The notes: a model not told the origin generated them from the letters alone. A stretch of DNA of 64,000 nt from an uncultured Clostridia bacterium (GCA_904419075.1 CAJFQM010000005.1:1-64000), one strand, 5' to 3'; shown: positions 33,418-42,832, numbered from the stretch's first letter. Numbers and translations: made by a program.

Positions 33418-34257
33418 GTGCCCGAAGAAAAGAAAAAGTCTAGGGATATTATTGAAATTGTCATCATTGTCGTATTATGCGCAGGCATGGCGGTTTTGGA
33501 TTTTTTGCCTATAAAATATACGTCCGACGAAGTGAAAAACGGACTGATTTCGGATACCGTACCTTTAATTATCGGTACGGCGGCGGTTATATGGCTTATG
33601 ATTCGCGGAAAGACGGGACTGTTCGGCAGACCGACGAAACTTTTGTTTCTGATTCCCTGCATTCTCGTCGCGGTGGATAATTTCCCTTTTCCCTCTTATT
33701 TGGCGGGCAAATCTCGGTTATTGTACACGGACGTCGATAAATGGCTTTGGTTTGCGGGGTTCTGTATTTTTGTCGGCGTTTTTGAAGAATGTGTTTTCCG
33801 CGGGATTGTATTTCCGTTATTGGCGGGTTGTTTTTCTCCCGATAAAAAAGGACTATTAAAAACGTTTTTTATTTCTTCCGTCATTTTCGGGGGAATGCAT
33901 CTTTTCAACCTCTTTGCCGGTGCGGGAATCGGGCCTACTTTTTTGCAGGCAGGTTATTCTACTCTCATCGGCGGCTTGTGTGCGTTTGCGCTCATGAAGA
34001 CGAAAAATATTCTTTTGCCCGCGTTCGTACATGGATTATATGATTTTTGCGGACTGATGTTGCCGAAGCTGGGCAGCGGAACGGTATTTGATATCCCGAC
34101 GGTGATTTTAATGGCCGTTGTGGGGGTAAGCGTGGGAATTTTCGTTCTGTATTCGGTGTGGAAGTATCCCGAGGAGGAACGTATAGAGTTGTATAAGAGG
34201 CTGGGATTCGGGATAAAGGCTTTGCCGAAACAAAAGAAAGATAAGGAAACCATATAA
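33418..34257 (+). CDS. CPBP-family intramembrane metalloprotease
   Basis: The 279-residue membrane protein has about seven helices and the CPBP (Abi/CAAX-protease-like) motifs: EECVFRGIVFPLL (EExxxR), FGGMHLFN (FxxxH) and HGLYDF. Relatives cleave prenylated peptides, process peptides or give bacteriocin immunity; the target here is unknown. GTG 33418 is chosen as start because it follows AAAGGGGAAA and lies 24 nt past the start point; an ATG at 33337 would precede the promoter. The next gene is an ABC exporter 120 bp away, a pairing sometimes seen in peptide export loci. Confidence 0.85.
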   Translation: MPEEKKKSRDIIEIVIIVVLCAGMAVLDFLPIKYTSDEVKNGLISDTVPLIIGTAAVIWLMIRGKTGLFGRPTKLLFLIPCILVAVDNFPFPSYLAGKSRLLYTDVDKWLWFAGFCIFVGVFEECVFRGIVFPLLAGCFSPDKKGLLKTFFISSVIFGGMHLFNLFAGAGIGPTFLQAGYSTLIGGLCAFALMKTKNILLPAFVHGLYDFCGLMLPKLGSGTVFDIPTVILMAVVGVSVGIFVLYSVWKYPEEERIELYKRLGFGIKALPKQKKDKETI

Positions 34258-34331
34258 TTAAAAAAATATATAATGAAAAAATAAAAAAATCTTATCAGGA
34301 GAGATAAAGAGTCTTTCATTAAAAAGATTTT

Positions 34332-34348
34332 AACGGGATATACCCGTT
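34332..34348. promoter_or_regulatory. Small dyad before the ABC exporter gene
   Basis: AACGGG-ATATA-CCCGTT, exact 6-bp arms, 30 bp before the ATG, no T-run. It could be an operator or leader hairpin. Confidence 0.35.
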
Positions 34349-34377
34349 GAAAAATAAATATAAAGAGGTTTTTCATT

Positions 34378-36288
34378 ATGCAGAAAAAAGAAAAGGAGCC
34401 TCCCGCGGAAAAGCCACGAGGGGCGGAGAAGTCCGAAAGGGCAGAGAAGGAGACTGAACGCGCAGAACGGGAACGATTAAAAAAAATCAATAAGGTTCCC
34501 GATTACGAGGCTTTGTTCCGAGAGGAGGGAGGGGGAAAGAAACACGGCGACGGATTTCTGAAAAAGATTTTTCGACGAGACCGAGGCCGCCTGATTTATT
34601 CTTCCCTTGTTTACATACTCAAAGCCTCACCGCTATGGATCATGCCGCTGGTCACCAGCGACGTCATCGACCTCATTACCGTCAGACCAGAAGGATTCCT
34701 CACGAGAATTCTTATCGATGCGGTAATTTTTGCCGTCATGCTGATTCAGAACATTCCCACGCATATGTGGTATTCGTCCATCACCAATAAGATGCTACGA
34801 AATACCACGGCGGGAGTCAAAGACAGCGTCGTGCGCAAATTGCAGCGTCTTTCCATCACTTATCATAAAGAAATGGAGAGCGGTAAAATCCAGTCGAAAT
34901 TTCTAAGGGATATCGACAGCGTGGATATGTATTACAGAAACGTCGTTCAAGTCGTTATTCCCAATTTTATCGGCGCCGTGGTTTCGGTAGGAATTTCTTT
35001 GGGGAAGAGTCCGATCGTCACGCTGTTTTTCGTCGCAATTATTCCTTTGAATGTTTTAAATGCGATGGTATTTCGAAAAAAGATGCGCGTCACCAATTCC
35101 GCTTTCCGTCTGGAAAACGAAAAAATGTCCGCAAAACTTACGACGATGCTGCAAATGCTGACGCTCACCAAAGCCCACGGTCTAGAAACCGTGGAGACGG
35201 TGGAAATGCAACGCAGGATCGACTCCGTAAAGCGCGCGGGACTGAAATTGGATAAAACCAATGCCTATTTCGGGTCGATTACCTGGGTTATCAGTAATCT
35301 TTTGAGCGGCGTGTGTCTGTTTTTCTGCGTCTTTCTCGCAATCAAAAACATTATTTCTCCGGGCGAAGTGGTTCTGTTCCAATCCTTGTTCGGTTCCATA
35401 AACGGTTCCGTTCTGACGCTTATCAATGCTTATCCGGCTCTAATGTCGGGAAAAGAAGCCGTTTCTTCTCTTTCCGAACTCATGCGTGCGGAAGATATGG
35501 AAGGAACGGGCGGCAATAAAATATTGCCCGCAATCGAAGGCCGAGTGGATTTCGATAACGTATCTTATCATTATCCCGACGGGGATAAAAAAGTAGTCAA
35601 AGATTTTGATTTACACGTTTCACCTGGCGAATGTATCGCCATTGTCGGGGCTTCGGGATCGGGGAAAAGTACGATCATCAATCTGCTTATCGGATTGTTG
35701 GAGCCGACGGAAGGAGATATTCTCATCGACGGAATTCCCTTAAACGAAATGTCCAGACCGACCTATCGGCATTTCATTTCCGTGGTTCCGCAAAACAGCA
35801 TTCTGTTTTCGGGGAGCATCCGTGAAAACATCACTTACGGACTCGATTCTTATACCGAAGAAGAATTAAATAAAGCCGTGGAAGACGCGGATATTCCCGA
35901 ATTTCTGCCTTCGCTGCCCGACGGATTGGATACGCAGGTGGGAGAACACGGAGATAAGCTCTCCGGCGGACAGAAACAGCGGATCTGTATAGCCCGCGCT
36001 TTGATTCGGAATCCGCGTATCCTCATTATGGACGAAGCAACTTCCGCTCTTGATAATGTCTCCGAATATCACGTTCAAAAAGCCGTAAATCGATTGGTCA
36101 AGGCTCGTACGACGTTTATCGTCGCTCACAGACTCTCGACGATTCGAAACGCCGACAGAATCGTTGTGATGGAAGAAGGATGTGCGGTCGAAATCGGAAA
36201 CTACGACGAACTGATGAAGAAAGGCGGAAAATTCTGCGAATTGGAACGTCTCAGCCGTATCCGTGAAGAGATTGTTTCCGAAAATTAA
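34378..36288 (+). CDS. ABC-type exporter half-transporter (permease-ATPase fusion)
   Basis: The 636-residue protein starts with about 65 highly charged, Glu/Lys-rich residues, unusual for the family, then a six-helix ABC transmembrane domain (about 75-365) and an ATPase domain. Walker A is GASGSGKST (about 424-432), the signature is LSGGQKQR (about 527-534), Walker B is ILIMDEATSAL, and the H-loop is in VAHRLST. It would work as a homodimer exporting a lipid, peptide or drug, as no partner half-gene is adjacent. AGAGG precedes the ATG. A terminator follows. Confidence 0.9.
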   Translation: MQKKEKEPPAEKPRGAEKSERAEKETERAERERLKKINKVPDYEALFREEGGGKKHGDGFLKKIFRRDRGRLIYSSLVYILKASPLWIMPLVTSDVIDLITVRPEGFLTRILIDAVIFAVMLIQNIPTHMWYSSITNKMLRNTTAGVKDSVVRKLQRLSITYHKEMESGKIQSKFLRDIDSVDMYYRNVVQVVIPNFIGAVVSVGISLGKSPIVTLFFVAIIPLNVLNAMVFRKKMRVTNSAFRLENEKMSAKLTTMLQMLTLTKAHGLETVETVEMQRRIDSVKRAGLKLDKTNAYFGSITWVISNLLSGVCLFFCVFLAIKNIISPGEVVLFQSLFGSINGSVLTLINAYPALMSGKEAVSSLSELMRAEDMEGTGGNKILPAIEGRVDFDNVSYHYPDGDKKVVKDFDLHVSPGECIAIVGASGSGKSTIINLLIGLLEPTEGDILIDGIPLNEMSRPTYRHFISVVPQNSILFSGSIRENITYGLDSYTEEELNKAVEDADIPEFLPSLPDGLDTQVGEHGDKLSGGQKQRICIARALIRNPRILIMDEATSALDNVSEYHVQKAVNRLVKARTTFIVAHRLSTIRNADRIVVMEEGCAVEIGNYDELMKKGGKFCELERLSRIREEIVSEN

Positions 36289-36327
36289 GCATCTCCGTAA
36301 AATTGTACAAAGTAATCTATAAAGCCT

Positions 36328-36367
36328 AAAACGTCTCAAAAGCATTTGCTTTTTGAGGCGTTTTTTT
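36328..36367 (+). terminator. Terminator of the ABC exporter gene
   Basis: AAACGTCTCAAAAGC / GCTTTTTGAGGCGTTT hairpin (G-U pairs and one mismatch) and a T-run of eight or more. Confidence 0.88.
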
Positions 36368-36410
36368 CATGAAGGAGAGGAGGTTGTCCGAAAACAACGA
36401 AAACTCGTAT

Positions 36411-36543
36411 ATTATGCCACGCATAGCAATTACGTCTGACATAATAGCCGAAAATTCGGGGTTTTACCCCAAAATTATGTCTGAAATAGCAATTATGCGT
36501 GATATAGTACACTGATAGACGTAATTATTATGTCTGACATAAT
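36411..36543 (+). repeat. Array of 18-bp dyad repeats before the AEC permease gene
   Basis: Five related units share ATTATGTCTGACATAAT or ATTATG...ATAGCA: at 36411, 36429, 36474, 36492 and 36527. The first two and the next two are each exactly 18 bp apart in tandem, and the pairs are 63 bp apart. Copies at 36429-36445 and 36527-36543 are nearly perfect palindromes. Between the pairs are two short hairpins (CCGAAAATTCGG and GGGG-TTTTA-CCCC). The array ends 22 bp before the -35 box of the permease promoter, so it may be a multi-site operator. Confidence 0.7.
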
Positions 36544-36565
36544 GTAAAACAGGCTGTGTAATTTG

Positions 36566-36594
36566 TTGACAAGGAAGGGAGGATATATTAAAAT
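36566..36594 (+). promoter_or_regulatory. Promoter of the AEC permease gene
   Basis: TTGACA (36566-36571), 17 bp, TAAAAT (36589-36594). Confidence 0.82.
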
Positions 36595-36630
36595 AAAAAC
36601 GTTACGTAAAAAGAGAGGACAAAACGGAAA

Positions 36631-37548
36631 ATGGATTTTCTGTTGACATTAACTTCGGTAGGTATATTGTTATTATATGCGGTACCCGGATTTATTTTAT
36701 CCAAGGCGAAAGCTGTCAGGACAGATTCGTTACCTGCTTTTTCAAAGGTATTGATGTACGTATGCCAACCCTGTCTTACGTTGTATACATTTAACGATGC
36801 GCGTTATACGCCGGAATTATTCGGGCAGCTTTTGTGGTTCTTTTTGGCGATTACGATTGTACAACTGATCATGATAGGAATATTTTATCTGATTTTTCGT
36901 AAAAGGCAGTGCGACGTCCGATATCGGATTTATACGATAGCGAGCGCTTTCGGTAATTGTGCTTTTTTCGGAGTTCCGATTTTGGAGGCGCTGTTGCCGA
37001 ATACCGATGCCGTAGTATTTACAAATATGTATTTTGCTTCCATGAGCCTTTTGGGGTGGACGGTCGCTTCTGCCGTAATTGCGCATGACAGGAAATATAT
37101 GTCGGTAAAGAAGATTGTACTCAATCCCGCGGTCTTGATTATGGCGGTAGCTCTGCCCTTATTTATTTTAGATATAAAAATGCCTTCCGAATTATATAAT
37201 GCGGTATCTATTGTCGGGAAGATGACTACGCCTTTATGTATGATTATCCTCGGCGTAAGGCTCGGCAGTATGAGATTTAAGACGATTTTTTCGGGGGGAA
37301 TGCAGTATCTTATCGTTTTGGTCAAACAGATGATTTTTCCGTTGCTTGCCCTCGGAGCGTCCTATATCTTTCCGTTTGAAGAATACGTCCGCCAGACGAT
37401 TTTTATTTTAGCGTGCTGTCCAGTCGCCAGCGTCGTTTTGAATTTTGCCGAACTCTTGGGGGAGGGACAGGAGGAAGGTGCAAATATGGTGCTTTTAGGA
37501 ACGATGTTGTGCATCATTACCATGCCTGTAATGCTATTGATTTTATAA
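36631..37548 (+). CDS. AEC-family (auxin efflux carrier-like) transporter
   Basis: The 305-residue protein is almost entirely membrane helices (about ten) in the two inverted five-helix repeats of the AEC/Mem_trans family. Segments such as CQPCLTLYTFNDARYTPE, ASAFGNCAFFGVPILEALLP and KMTTPLCMIILGVRLGS are typical. Bacterial members move organic acids such as malate; the malic enzyme 3.5 kb upstream makes malate attractive but does not prove it. GAGAGGAC lies 11 nt before the ATG. Codon use is more AT-rich than in the neighbouring genes. Confidence 0.87.
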   Translation: MDFLLTLTSVGILLLYAVPGFILSKAKAVRTDSLPAFSKVLMYVCQPCLTLYTFNDARYTPELFGQLLWFFLAITIVQLIMIGIFYLIFRKRQCDVRYRIYTIASAFGNCAFFGVPILEALLPNTDAVVFTNMYFASMSLLGWTVASAVIAHDRKYMSVKKIVLNPAVLIMAVALPLFILDIKMPSELYNAVSIVGKMTTPLCMIILGVRLGSMRFKTIFSGGMQYLIVLVKQMIFPLLALGASYIFPFEEYVRQTIFILACCPVASVVLNFAELLGEGQEEGANMVLLGTMLCIITMPVMLLIL

Positions 37549-37701
37549 AGCGTATGAGTATTGAGGGCAGTTGGTTTATCGGAAATAAAAGGGATATATA
37601 AAAAATCGATATGCTGAAAGTAAAGGAACTCGCGCATATAAAAATAAAAGGGGATAATTGAAAGCGTTTGCGTGACAAAGATAATAAGGCGTTTATATAT
37701 C

Positions 37702-37742
37702 AAAAAACAGGCCTTCCGCCGAAAAGGGGAAAGCCTGTTTTT
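37702..37742. terminator. Bidirectional terminator between AEC gene and pot operon
   Basis: AAAACAGGC...GCCTGTTTTT with an inner TTCC/GGAA pairing; A-run and T-run flank it. Confidence 0.85.
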
Positions 37743-37760
37743 GTCATATTTGAGAAAAAT

Positions 37761-39098
37761 TTAGCTCGCTAAAACTTCCTGCCACATTTTATTTGCACGG
37801 CTGTTCGCGTCGGCTTCAAAATATTTCATGGCAACGCAGCGATTCATGGTTTCCGCATCGGGATATTGGGCGAATAACTGGCGGGTTAACTGCTCTTCGG
37901 GCGCGGAAATCACCGCTTCGCCGTTTACGGTATCGCCGAAGAAATAACTCAGGTCATAGAGGACCGCTGTTGCATCGCCTTCTTCCGCTTCATAGGTTTC
38001 TTTAAGATAATCGAAAACCTCTTGTCCGCCGATACAACTGGTATATCCGATATAATACATATTTCTGACGGCGTTTTCCGGCATGGAAAGATAATTGATA
38101 AATGCAGTTGCGGCTTCTATGTTGGCACCTTTCGGCATTACCCAACCGTCGAACCAAAGATTGGAGACGGTGTCGGGAATACAGTATCCGAGCAGTACTC
38201 CGCTTTCATCTTCCGCTTCATTTATGGCGTAAACCGCGTCGCCGCTCCATTGATAGTTGATGGTGATATTTCCTGAAATCATGTCGTCTTTTCCGCTGTC
38301 CGTTTCAAATCCCAAGATATTCTTTTTCATTTGAATCAGAAGTTCCTGCACGGCATTCATCGTCGCTTCGGAGGTATCGTTCATGAGATCGGACAACTGT
38401 TTTTGATATTCGGCTAATTCGATTTCTCCGTTATCGAGACTTTCTTTCAATTCTTTAATGTCGTTTTCATAATACATTCCGAGTCCCGCAAAATAACTGT
38501 CGCGGACATTGTCTTTCGCCGTAATTTTTTTATTGTATTTTTGATTGGTAAAAACATTCCAGGTTCTGACATCGTTTTCGTCCACGAGTTCGGGATTAAA
38601 CACAAACCCTGTCGTTCCCCACATATAGCCGGCGGCATATTTTGACCATGCTTTGCCGTTAATTTCGTTGGAGTCGAAAGTTTCCTTAATAAAAGGGGAG
38701 ACGTTTTTCGCATAGTAATTGGTTTCGACGGAAGTATCGTAAAAACTGTCGGGCAGTTCTTCCAGTTTATTTTCTGCCGCGAGCTTCATAATCATATATT
38801 CCGAAGGGCAGATAAGGTCAAATTTGTCGCCCGTTTCCATTTGATTGTATAAAGTTTCGTTGTCCTGTGCTGTGACGTATTCCACGCGGATTTCTTTGCC
38901 TGTGGTTTCTTTGTACCATTCTTCAAAATCTTCGTAAAGGGCTTGATTATTCGGGTCGATGCTACCGTCGCCGCCCTCGTCGATATAATCTTCCCAACTG
39001 GCAACTTTAAGTACGGGACGGCTGTCGCAAGCGGTCAGGGCGATGAAAGACGATGAGAGAAGGGTTGCCGCGAGAACGGCAGAAACGATTTTTTTCAT
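37761..39098 (-). CDS. potD: Spermidine/putrescine ABC transporter substrate-binding lipoprotein
   Basis: The 445-residue protein has a signal peptide with lipobox LTAC (Cys24), so it is anchored outside the membrane. The mature part is a PotD/PotF-type binding protein (LKVASWEDYID, FDLICPSEYMIMKL, NYQWSGDAVYAINEA, LWFDGWVMPKGA). It is about 90 residues longer than E. coli PotD, with an inserted Glu/Lys-rich segment near 215-245. It captures polyamines for PotABC. Its start overlaps the potC stop by 4 bp. It is last in the operon. Confidence 0.93.
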   Translation of the reverse strand: MKKIVSAVLAATLLSSSFIALTACDSRPVLKVASWEDYIDEGGDGSIDPNNQALYEDFEEWYKETTGKEIRVEYVTAQDNETLYNQMETGDKFDLICPSEYMIMKLAAENKLEELPDSFYDTSVETNYYAKNVSPFIKETFDSNEINGKAWSKYAAGYMWGTTGFVFNPELVDENDVRTWNVFTNQKYNKKITAKDNVRDSYFAGLGMYYENDIKELKESLDNGEIELAEYQKQLSDLMNDTSEATMNAVQELLIQMKKNILGFETDSGKDDMISGNITINYQWSGDAVYAINEAEDESGVLLGYCIPDTVSNLWFDGWVMPKGANIEAATAFINYLSMPENAVRNMYYIGYTSCIGGQEVFDYLKETYEAEEGDATAVLYDLSYFFGDTVNGEAVISAPEEQLTRQLFAQYPDAETMNRCVAMKYFEADANSRANKMWQEVLAS

Positions 39099-39904
39099 TG
39101 TTTTTTACTCCTTGATTTTTTATAAGTTATGATATTGGCCGATACCACTACGATGATGATGATAAGGAATACGATTGAGGTAAAAGCCCAGTAAGAAGAT
39201 TTGATTTCATTTACATTTTTCCCTTTTGTCAATCCGTAAATATGCGTACTGATGGTTTCAAAGGTATTGGGCTTTGTATAAGCTGCAATGACGTAATCGT
39301 CCAAGGAAAGTGTAATGGCAAGAAGGAAACCGGAAATGATTCCGGGTAAAATTTGCGGGATAACGACGGAAAAGAGCGCTTTTCTCGGGGTTGCCCCTAA
39401 GTCGAGAGCCGCTTCGTACAGATTATTGTCCATTTGTTTGAGTTTGGGCATTACGGATAAAACGACGAAAGGAGTACACAGAACCATTTGTCCCAATATG
39501 AGGGGGATAAAAGTATTTTTATCGATGTGAAGCGCGACAACGAGAAGGAGAAAGGACATTGCCGTGACAACCTCTGCATTTATAACGGGAATCTGATTGA
39601 CGGCGGACAATGTAGAGCGTATGCGTTTTTTGGAATAAAAAATTCCGATGGCACCGATCGTTCCGAGCAAGGTGGACAGCGTTGCCACGATTACCGCGAG
39701 CAAGAGCGTTTGCAGGACGATAGGAAGCGGCTCGTGGTCAAAGCTGAAAAAGTATTTATAGTGATCAAAACTGAAACCTTTCCAACTGGTGATTCTTTCC
39801 GTTTCGTTAAAGCTGTAAACGGTCAGCAGAAGAATAGGTGCATAAATAAAGAGGACGATCAATCCTACAAACAGCCACTTTAAGCAGGATTTAAGTTTTA
39901 CCAT
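39095..39904 (-). CDS. potC: Polyamine ABC transporter permease
   Basis: The 269-residue permease has six helices and the binding-protein-dependent inner-membrane signature near residues 150-185 (EAALDLGATPRKALFSVVIPQILPGIISG), whose EAA loop docks on PotA. The N-terminus SFNETERITSWKGFSFDHYKYFF is typical of PotC. It overlaps potB by 7 bp and potD by 4 bp. Confidence 0.93.
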   Translation of the reverse strand: MVKLKSCLKWLFVGLIVLFIYAPILLLTVYSFNETERITSWKGFSFDHYKYFFSFDHEPLPIVLQTLLLAVIVATLSTLLGTIGAIGIFYSKKRIRSTLSAVNQIPVINAEVVTAMSFLLLVVALHIDKNTFIPLILGQMVLCTPFVVLSVMPKLKQMDNNLYEAALDLGATPRKALFSVVIPQILPGIISGFLLAITLSLDDYVIAAYTKPNTFETISTHIYGLTKGKNVNEIKSSYWAFTSIVFLIIIIVVVSANIITYKKSRSKKQ

Positions 39905-40740
39905 AACGAAGTCCCCCTTGCGCCGGATTCCGCTTCGGTGTTAAATCCGCCCGTAAGCCATGTAATGACGAACATGAGGAGCAATAAAATTAAAGCTGTT
40001 ACCGAGCCGTTGTTCCACAGACTGTTTTTGAAAGCATTTTCGATAAATGTACCGATGATAGTGACGTTGCTGTAAGTCAGCCAGTTGGAAACGACGTAAT
40101 TGGTCATGGAAGGGAGAAAAACCATGGAAATTCCGCTGATGATTCCTGCTTTGGAAAGAGGAAGGGTAACTTTCAAAAAGGCTCTTGCGCCCGTAGCGCC
40201 CAAATCCTTTGCGGCTTCCAGATAACTTTTATCGATTTTGATAATGGTGGTATAAATGGGAAGAATCATAAAGGGCAGAAAATCATAGACCATTCCGAGA
40301 ATGGTGTTGAAAATGTTCCAGCCGTCCGACTTCATATAGAGGCCTATCCAATCGAGAAGCTCTTTCAGCGCATTGACGCGGAGTACGAAATTCACCCACA
40401 TGGGTACGATAAAGATCAATAACAGAAGGAATTTATTCTTCAATCGGCTGGACGCAATGATATAGGCGACGGGATAAGCGATGCAAAGGCAAATCAGCGT
40501 GCTGGCTACCGAAATAAACAGACTCAGCATAATCGTTTTGAATGTGGCGGATTGAAAAAAGCTCTTTCCGCCGCTTCCGCTGAAAAAGTCTTTCAGATTT
40601 TCCAGAGTAAAACTTCCGTTTGCGTCCGTAAAGGCATAATAAATGATGATAAGAAGGGGGATAACGACGAACAAGAGAAGAAACAATCCGTAGGGGATGG
40701 CGAGGAGCTTTCGGGAAAAATGAGGTTTTACGGTTGTCAT
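39898..40740 (-). CDS. potB: Polyamine ABC transporter permease
   Basis: The 280-residue permease pairs with PotC. Six helices are visible, with the EAA motif LEAAKDLGATGARAFLKVTLPLSKAGIISG near residues 170-200. The Lys/Arg-poor C-terminus overlaps potC by 7 bp, and its start overlaps the potA stop by 4 bp, so translation of the whole operon is coupled. Confidence 0.93.
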   Translation of the reverse strand: MTTVKPHFSRKLLAIPYGLFLLLFVVIPLLIIIYYAFTDANGSFTLENLKDFFSGSGGKSFFQSATFKTIMLSLFISVASTLICLCIAYPVAYIIASSRLKNKFLLLLIFIVPMWVNFVLRVNALKELLDWIGLYMKSDGWNIFNTILGMVYDFLPFMILPIYTTIIKIDKSYLEAAKDLGATGARAFLKVTLPLSKAGIISGISMVFLPSMTNYVVSNWLTYSNVTIIGTFIENAFKNSLWNNGSVTALILLLLMFVITWLTGGFNTEAESGARGTSLW

Positions 40741-42251
40741 TTCTTTCCCTCCTCGGGGTTCTTCAAGCTCAGGCGGATTTTATCTTTCGGAATAATCAGA
40801 CTGACAAAATCGTTTTCGTTCCAAAGATCCTCGCAGGCGAGTACGTAATCTTCTTCATTTTCCGTCCGAACGATGTAACGATAATATTCGCTCTTGTAAA
40901 TAAGCGAAATAATGTGTCCGCGCGCGCCGCCCGCTTCGGGGTCGTCGCTCATCGTGATGTCATGCAAGCCTACTTCTACATTGACTTCCGTATCCGTCAA
41001 ATCCAGCTTTTCTCCCTTCGCGGTGACGAGGTAACCTTCTTCGTCCATATGACTGCCGGGATAAAGCTGCGTAAGGTCGCACTCGAATTCGCCGTCTCCG
41101 AATTCCACGGTGTTTTTCTTTGTAATGATTCCCGCAAACTTATTGACTCGGAATAATTTTTTCATGACGTGGATTCCGTCGGGGGCAATCGTAATTCCGA
41201 TCAGATCTCCGCTTTTCGGAGCCACGGTGCTTTGAATTTCGATTTCGTTGCGTCCGCACTGTACAAGAATCTGATAGTGGATTCCCTTGAAGATAACGGA
41301 CGTTACCCGCCCCGTCAGCGTTCCCTGACCCGCGGGAACGATTTTTACGTCCTCGGGACGGACAACGACGTCTACCGGTTCGTCCTTTTCGAAACCTTTG
41401 TCTTCGCACTCGAACGTCTTTCCGCAGAATCGTACGAGATAATCTCTGTCCATTACGCCCGAGAAAATATTGCTTTCCCCGATAAAGTCCGCCACGAAGG
41501 TATTCTTGGGTTCATTGTAAATCATTTCGGGGGTACCGATCTGCTGGATATATCCGTCCGCCATGACCACGATTGTATCCGACATTGTCAAGGCCTCTTC
41601 CTGATCGTGCGTGACGTAGATGAAGGTAATCCCCAGCCGTTCGTGCATGGCTTTGAGCTCCAACTGCATTTCCTTCCGCATTTTGAGGTCGAGCGCTCCG
41701 AGCGGCTCATCGAGAAGGAGAATTTCCGGTTCGTTGACGATGGCCCGGGCAATGGCAACGCGCTGCTGCTGACCGCCCGAGAGGGTGGAGATGGCACGCT
41801 TTTCAAAGCCTTCGAGATCGACGACCTCTAAAGCATTTTTTACTTTTTCGGAAATTTCTGCTTTGGAAAGTTTCGATTGTCTGATTTTTGTGCGTCCCTT
41901 TTTATCCACGAACGTCGTTTCCGTCCGTTTGAGCTTGAGACCGAAAGCGACGTTTTCAAAAACATTGAGATGAGGAAAAAGGGCGTATTTCTGAAATACG
42001 GTATTGACGGGACGTTTGTTGGGGGGAAGGGTGCTGATATCTTCGCCGTTTAAGAGGATTTTGCCGCTGGTGGGCATCTCGAATCCCGCAATCATTCTGA
42101 GCGTAGTGGTTTTTCCGCAACCGGACGGACCGAGAAAAGTAACGAATTCGCCTTTTCGGACATAAAGATTCATATTGTCGATGACGCTTACGCCGTCGAA
42201 TTGTTTGCAGACATCAACGAGTTCGATGATGTTGGTCGTGTTTTTTTCCAT
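40737..42251 (-). CDS. potA: Polyamine ABC transporter ATPase with extended C-terminus
   Basis: The 504-residue ATPase powers PotBC. Walker A is LGPSGCGKTTTLRM, the signature LSGGQQQRVAIARA, and Walker B LLLDEPLGALD. Usual PotA is 350-380 residues; here a TOBE domain (about 285-350) is followed by about 130 more residues that look like a second TOBE-like module (GHIISLIYKSEYYRYIVRT). A 20-residue insert near 115-135 (KRTETTFVDKKGRTKIRQSK) is also present. The start at 42251 follows GGGAGAA; an in-frame ATG at 42326 would add 25 residues overlapping the regulator gene. The extension may sense an intracellular ligand. Confidence 0.92.
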   Translation of the reverse strand: MEKNTTNIIELVDVCKQFDGVSVIDNMNLYVRKGEFVTFLGPSGCGKTTTLRMIAGFEMPTSGKILLNGEDISTLPPNKRPVNTVFQKYALFPHLNVFENVAFGLKLKRTETTFVDKKGRTKIRQSKLSKAEISEKVKNALEVVDLEGFEKRAISTLSGGQQQRVAIARAIVNEPEILLLDEPLGALDLKMRKEMQLELKAMHERLGITFIYVTHDQEEALTMSDTIVVMADGYIQQIGTPEMIYNEPKNTFVADFIGESNIFSGVMDRDYLVRFCGKTFECEDKGFEKDEPVDVVVRPEDVKIVPAGQGTLTGRVTSVIFKGIHYQILVQCGRNEIEIQSTVAPKSGDLIGITIAPDGIHVMKKLFRVNKFAGIITKKNTVEFGDGEFECDLTQLYPGSHMDEEGYLVTAKGEKLDLTDTEVNVEVGLHDITMSDDPEAGGARGHIISLIYKSEYYRYIVRTENEEDYVLACEDLWNENDFVSLIIPKDKIRLSLKNPEEGKK

Positions 42252-42298
42252 AAGTGATTCTCCCGAAGAAATCGCAGTGTATTTTTCTTGTCGTATAA

Positions 42299-42832
42299 TC
42301 AAAAATTGGGCGGCGTGGAAATCCATAAGAATTTCGCTTTGCCTCTTCCTTTGTTGACGATTCCGTGCGGTTTTCCCGCGGAATAATAAAAGGCTTCGCC
42401 TTTTTTACATATATAATGTTTATTTCCCAGCACGATTGCGATTCGGCCTTCCAAAACGTAGCCGAACTCCTCTCCCTCGTGCGGAATATCCCCCGACGTG
42501 GAAACGCCTTCGGAAAGTTCCACGAGGACGGGTTCCATCATGTTTTTCTGCGCGTTGGGTATCAGCCATTTCCAAAGGATTCCGTCCGAATCCTTTTCCG
42601 AAAATTCTTCCTTGCTGAATACCACTTTTTCTTCCGCTTCTTCGCGGAAAAATTCCGAAAGATTGCTTCCGAGCGCGGATAAAATATCGGCGAGAGTGGC
42701 GATAGAGGGACTGTTCAGGTCATTTTCGAGCTGAGAGATATAACCCTTTGTAAGCTCGCACCTATCGGCGAGTTCTTCCTGCGTCAATCCCTTTTGATTG
42801 CGCAGTTGTCTGATTTTTCCGCCTAATTCCAA
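42299..42832 (-). CDS. HTH-cupin regulator of the pot operon (PuuR-like)
   Basis: The 177-residue protein has an N-terminal XRE helix-turn-helix (IRQLRNQKGLTQEELADRCELTKGYISQLEN, residues 7-37) and a C-terminal cupin barrel (SGDIPHEGEEFGYVLEGRIAIVLG ... AFYYSAGKPHGIVNKG) with His residues placed for ligand or metal binding. Such proteins repress polyamine uptake or catabolism genes in response to polyamines. It is the first gene of the operon and probably controls its own promoter through the dyads at 42864-42955. ATG or TTG at 42832 follows AAAGGAG (the first codon reads TTG). Confidence 0.9.
   Translation of the reverse strand: MELGGKIRQLRNQKGLTQEELADRCELTKGYISQLENDLNSPSIATLADILSALGSNLSEFFREEAEEKVVFSKEEFSEKDSDGILWKWLIPNAQKNMMEPVLVELSEGVSTSGDIPHEGEEFGYVLEGRIAIVLGNKHYICKKGEAFYYSAGKPHGIVNKGRGKAKFLWISTPPNF

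Noticed and set aside
36411..36543. Possible CRISPR array
   Set aside because: Units are only about 17-18 bp, palindromic, imperfect and partly contiguous without unique spacers of constant length, and no cas genes are near.
42301..42326. 25-residue N-terminal extension of PotA
   Set aside because: It would overlap the regulator gene end, lacks a ribosome binding site, and the family begins near MEKNTTNIIELVDV.
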